Made by a program: the position numbers and the translations under genes. Source: Verrucomicrobiota bacterium (GTDB lineage Bacteria > Verrucomicrobiota > Verrucomicrobiia > Chthoniobacterales > UBA10450). Taken from it: a stretch of 6,821 nucleotides of DNA. Numbering within the stretch: position 1 is the first letter of the stretch; each line of letters begins with the position of its first letter. The stretch is taken from positions 1 through 6,821 of the forward strand of contig QHOQ01000136.1 in assembly GCA_003219355.1 (NCBI GenBank), written 5' to 3'. The notes under the pieces are model-generated. The model was given only the letters and a program-made list of their open reading frames with translations, was not told the DNA's origin and made no database searches. Positions 4,960-6,821 of the stretch are shown here, one piece after another.

Positions 4960-6318
4960 ATGACAGCGAACGTTTCGGGGACGCCGCGACGGCTCCGGCC
5001 GTGGTACTACCCTTCGTTGACCGTGCAGATCATGATCGGGCTAATCGTTGGGGGCGTGATCGGCTGGCTCCGGCCCGAGTGGGGTAACGCAGTTTATTTC
5101 CTGCGCGACATTTTCATTAACCTCATCAAATCCATCATCGCGCCACTCGTCTTCTCAACGGTTGTCGTCGGAATCGCCGGCGCGGGCGCGTTACGAAAGG
5201 TCGGACGGATGGGCATCAAAGCGTTGATCTATTTCGAGATCGTAACCACCGCAGCGCTCTTCATCGGTTTGGCGGTGGTGAATTTCACGAAACCGGGAGT
5301 GGGCGTGACTCTCGCTCCGAGCAACATCGACATCACTAAAACGATTGCCCAAAGTCACCCGAGAACGCTGATCGAGACACTCGTGCACGTATTTCCGTCC
5401 AGCGTTATCGAATCGATGGTGCACGGCGACGTGCTCCAAATCGTCGTGTTCGCTGTGCTTTTCGCCATGGCAGTCTCGGCAATCGGCGAGAAAGGAAAGC
5501 CAATCATTCGGGCGATGGAGAGCCTCTCTCAGGTCATGTTTAAATTCACCAACTACGTGATGATGTTCGCGCCCTTTGGGGTGGGCGCGGCGATGGCCCA
5601 CACCATTGGCACCCAGGGTCTTCGCGTGCTCGTAAATCTGGGCAATCTGGTTCTTTCCCTTTACCTGGCACTCATCATTTTCATTGTCCTGATTTTCGGG
5701 CTTGTCATTTTCATTGTGCGAGCGCCGCTGCGGCAATTCGTCCGGGCGGTGCGCGAGCCGGCTGCGCTTGCGTTCGCGACCACGAGCAGTGAGTCAGCAT
5801 TGCCAAAAGCGATGCAGGTGATGGAGCGAATCGGTGTCCCGAAACACATCGTCGGGTTCGTTATGCCGTCCGGGTATTCATTCAATCTCGACGGCTCGAC
5901 CCTTTATCTGGCGATGGCTTCCGTGTTCGTGGCGCAAGCGGCTGAAGCCACCACCGGTCAGCACATGGGCTGGGATCGACAGATCATGATGATGCTCGCA
6001 CTGATGATTACGTCCAAAGGCGTAGCGGCCGTGCCGCGCGCATCGCTCGTCGTCCTGCTCGCGACGTTGAATAGCTTCCTCCCAGCGGGTCTCGGTCCGA
6101 TTGGTGTGGCGGTAATCTTTGGCGTCGACGAATTGATGGATATGGGGCGCACGTGCGTAAACCTCATCGGGAATTGTCTGGCTACGATCGTAGTCGCGCG
6201 ATGGGAAGGAGAATTCGATGACGAGCGGGCACGCGTGTTTGGCACAACGGCGGAAGCCGAGCTGGATCTAAAATCCGGCGATCTTGCCTTTGCTGACGCG
6301 GTCGCTCAAGGGGATTGA
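4960..6318 (+). CDS. Dicarboxylate/amino acid:cation symporter (DAACS, GltP/DctA family)
   Basis: This is a 452-residue inner-membrane secondary transporter of the sodium/proton:dicarboxylate symporter family, which takes up glutamate, aspartate or C4-dicarboxylates. Hydrophobic helices begin at about residue 22 (VQIMIGLIVGGVIGWL). The re-entrant hairpin 1 serine motif is TTSSESALPKAM (274-285). The unwound helix 7 motif is SGYSFNLDGSTLY (304-316), hairpin 2 has TSKGVAAVPRAS (351-362), and helix 8 has MDMGRTCVNLIGN with D394, R397 and N401. The Arg in helix 8 binds the substrate side-chain carboxylate in acidic transporters, so an anionic substrate is expected. The ATG at 4960 was chosen over 4837 because the longer form would overlap thrC and add 41 residues with no membrane or family character. 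No good ribosome binding site is visible. Its neighbour thrC hints at aspartate, but this is inference. Confidence 0.93.
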   Translation: MTANVSGTPRRLRPWYYPSLTVQIMIGLIVGGVIGWLRPEWGNAVYFLRDIFINLIKSIIAPLVFSTVVVGIAGAGALRKVGRMGIKALIYFEIVTTAALFIGLAVVNFTKPGVGVTLAPSNIDITKTIAQSHPRTLIETLVHVFPSSVIESMVHGDVLQIVVFAVLFAMAVSAIGEKGKPIIRAMESLSQVMFKFTNYVMMFAPFGVGAAMAHTIGTQGLRVLVNLGNLVLSLYLALIIFIVLIFGLVIFIVRAPLRQFVRAVREPAALAFATTSSESALPKAMQVMERIGVPKHIVGFVMPSGYSFNLDGSTLYLAMASVFVAQAAEATTGQHMGWDRQIMMMLALMITSKGVAAVPRASLVVLLATLNSFLPAGLGPIGVAVIFGVDELMDMGRTCVNLIGNCLATIVVARWEGEFDDERARVFGTTAEAELDLKSGDLAFADAVAQGD

Positions 6319-6321
6319 GCG
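6303..6321. terminator. Hairpin overlapping the end of the symporter gene
   Basis: CGCTCAA (6303-6309) and TTGAGCG (6315-6321) form a perfect 7-bp stem with a GGGGA loop, spanning the TGA stop at 6316-6318. No T-run follows on either strand, so it is not a standard intrinsic terminator. It may still stabilise the transcript end. Confidence 0.3.
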
Positions 6322-6361
6322 CAGGCGAGGAAGCGGACTGACTGCGCAGATTTCCGCCTGC
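6321..6361. terminator. Inverted repeat between convergent genes
   Basis: GCAGGCG (6321-6327) and CGCCTGC (6355-6361) form a perfect 7-bp inverted repeat. An inner GCG (6333-6335)/CGC (6345-6347) pair could extend it, along with GGAA/TTCC if bases are bulged. It fills the 50-base gap between the symporter stop and the stop of the convergent secreted-protein gene, the usual place for a bidirectional terminator. The T-run is missing, and it shares its first base with the hairpin just upstream. Confidence 0.35.
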
Positions 6362-6368
6362 CGGTTTA

Positions 6369-6791
6369 TCAATCGGGCCGGGACGATTGCGGCGACCTGA
6401 CTCGCAAATGGTCCGTGACAATCTCCATATCGACGTGGACAGTTTGATCGGACACGACCGTGAATGGTTGCGGTTTTGCGTGCTTGCGCGCCCGCCTTTG
6501 CGCGACGAGAACATAGTCGCCTGGCGGCAGCACCGCGCGATAGTTTCCGTTCGTGTCCGCAGTAACCCGGGCGATTTCTTTTTGTTTGTCCCGGCTCAAG
6601 ACAAGCAGCGGATAATCGGCGTAGTTTCCCGCTGCCACCGTCGCTGCGTTTTCATCGCCGATGTCGACCGGCTTGGATGAAAGGATCTTCAAATGTCCCT
6701 CCATAACGCCTGACGGCAAAGCATCACTCGATGTAGCACTACCGGCGAGCGCCAGAAAGATGCACCTGACAATCAGGTTCTTTACCAACAT
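6369..6791 (-). CDS. Small secreted protein with carboxypeptidase-regulatory-like beta-sandwich
   Basis: The 140-residue protein begins with a signal peptide: MLVKNL with one Lys, then a hydrophobic core (IVRCIFLALAG) and a likely signal peptidase I site after SSDA (residue 24). There is no lipobox, since its only Cys is inside the core. The mature part carries the mark of the carboxypeptidase-regulatory-like/transthyretin-like fold, TADTNGNYRAVLPPGDYVLVAQ (about residues 77-98), where a turn DTNG is followed by LPPGDY. Such domains are small beta-sandwiches exported to the periplasm or surface, often as binding or stability modules; no enzyme activity is expected. The tail from about 120 is polar and basic. 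The start is well supported by GAGG six bases upstream (6798-6801), the best ribosome binding site in the window. The natural role is unknown. Confidence 0.8.
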   Translation of the reverse strand: MLVKNLIVRCIFLALAGSATSSDALPSGVMEGHLKILSSKPVDIGDENAATVAAGNYADYPLLVLSRDKQKEIARVTADTNGNYRAVLPPGDYVLVAQRRARKHAKPQPFTVVSDQTVHVDMEIVTDHLRVRSPQSSRPD

Positions 6792-6797
6792 CGCTTA

Positions 6798-6801
6798 CCT
6801 C
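6798..6801 (-). promoter_or_regulatory. Shine-Dalgarno site of the secreted-protein gene
   Basis: On the - strand GAGG is followed by TAAGCG and then the ATG at 6791-6789. This fixes the start codon. It is notable because the other genes in the window have weak or no such site. Confidence 0.6.
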
Positions 6802-6821
6802 ATAAAAGACGGGCGGGATAG

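Noticed and set aside
5191..5736. His-rich 181-residue open frame on the - strand
   Set aside because: It is the antisense of conserved symporter helices. The His/Asp/Glu-rich composition is the mirror of hydrophobic codons, not a metal-binding protein.

Overview
The window suggests a Gram-negative bacterium. It carries an LpxH-like metallophosphoesterase and the last codons of what looks like an outer-membrane beta-barrel protein. The DNA is moderately GC-rich by eye, most genes lack a clear Shine-Dalgarno sequence, and there is a GGTAGGGAC-bounded palindromic intergenic element. Together these fit a soil-type Verrucomicrobia-like genome, but that placement is a guess from gene style and memory, not from a marker gene. 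I see no tRNA, rRNA, CRISPR array, transposase or phage gene.

Left part (1-1703, all + strand): the end of a probable beta-barrel protein (1-54) and a strong intrinsic terminator (86-116) come first. They are followed by a calcineurin-like phosphoesterase of the UDP-2,3-diacylglucosamine diphosphatase family (143-1006). Its stop codon overlaps the start of a small, very basic protein of unknown function (1003-1347). A weak terminator-like hairpin and an operator-like inverted repeat then lead to a small one-helix membrane protein (1437-1703).

Middle part (1704-3682, + strand): a REP-like multi-hairpin element (1716-1769) sits in the gap. Next comes a compact run of a CYTH-domain protein (triphosphate tunnel fold), a CHAD-domain protein (polyphosphate-associated helical domain) and an ArsC-type low-molecular-weight arsenate reductase. 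The short gaps suggest one transcript concerned with phosphate or phosphate-like oxyanions. No other ars gene is visible.

Right part (3710-6821): a threonine synthase on the - strand is divergent from a dicarboxylate/amino acid:cation symporter on the + strand. They share a short intergenic region that contains an inverted repeat. The transporter keeps the acidic-substrate residues of the glutamate/aspartate transporter family, so aspartate uptake beside the last step of threonine synthesis is a reasonable metabolic link, though only an inference. The last gene (6369-6791, - strand) encodes a small secreted protein with a carboxypeptidase-regulatory-like beta-sandwich and is convergent with the transporter.

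Most of the window is ordinary housekeeping and accessory metabolism. I do not see a clear new multi-gene system. The points most worth checking are the CYTH/CHAD/ArsC cluster, the palindromic element and the two unrecognised small proteins.
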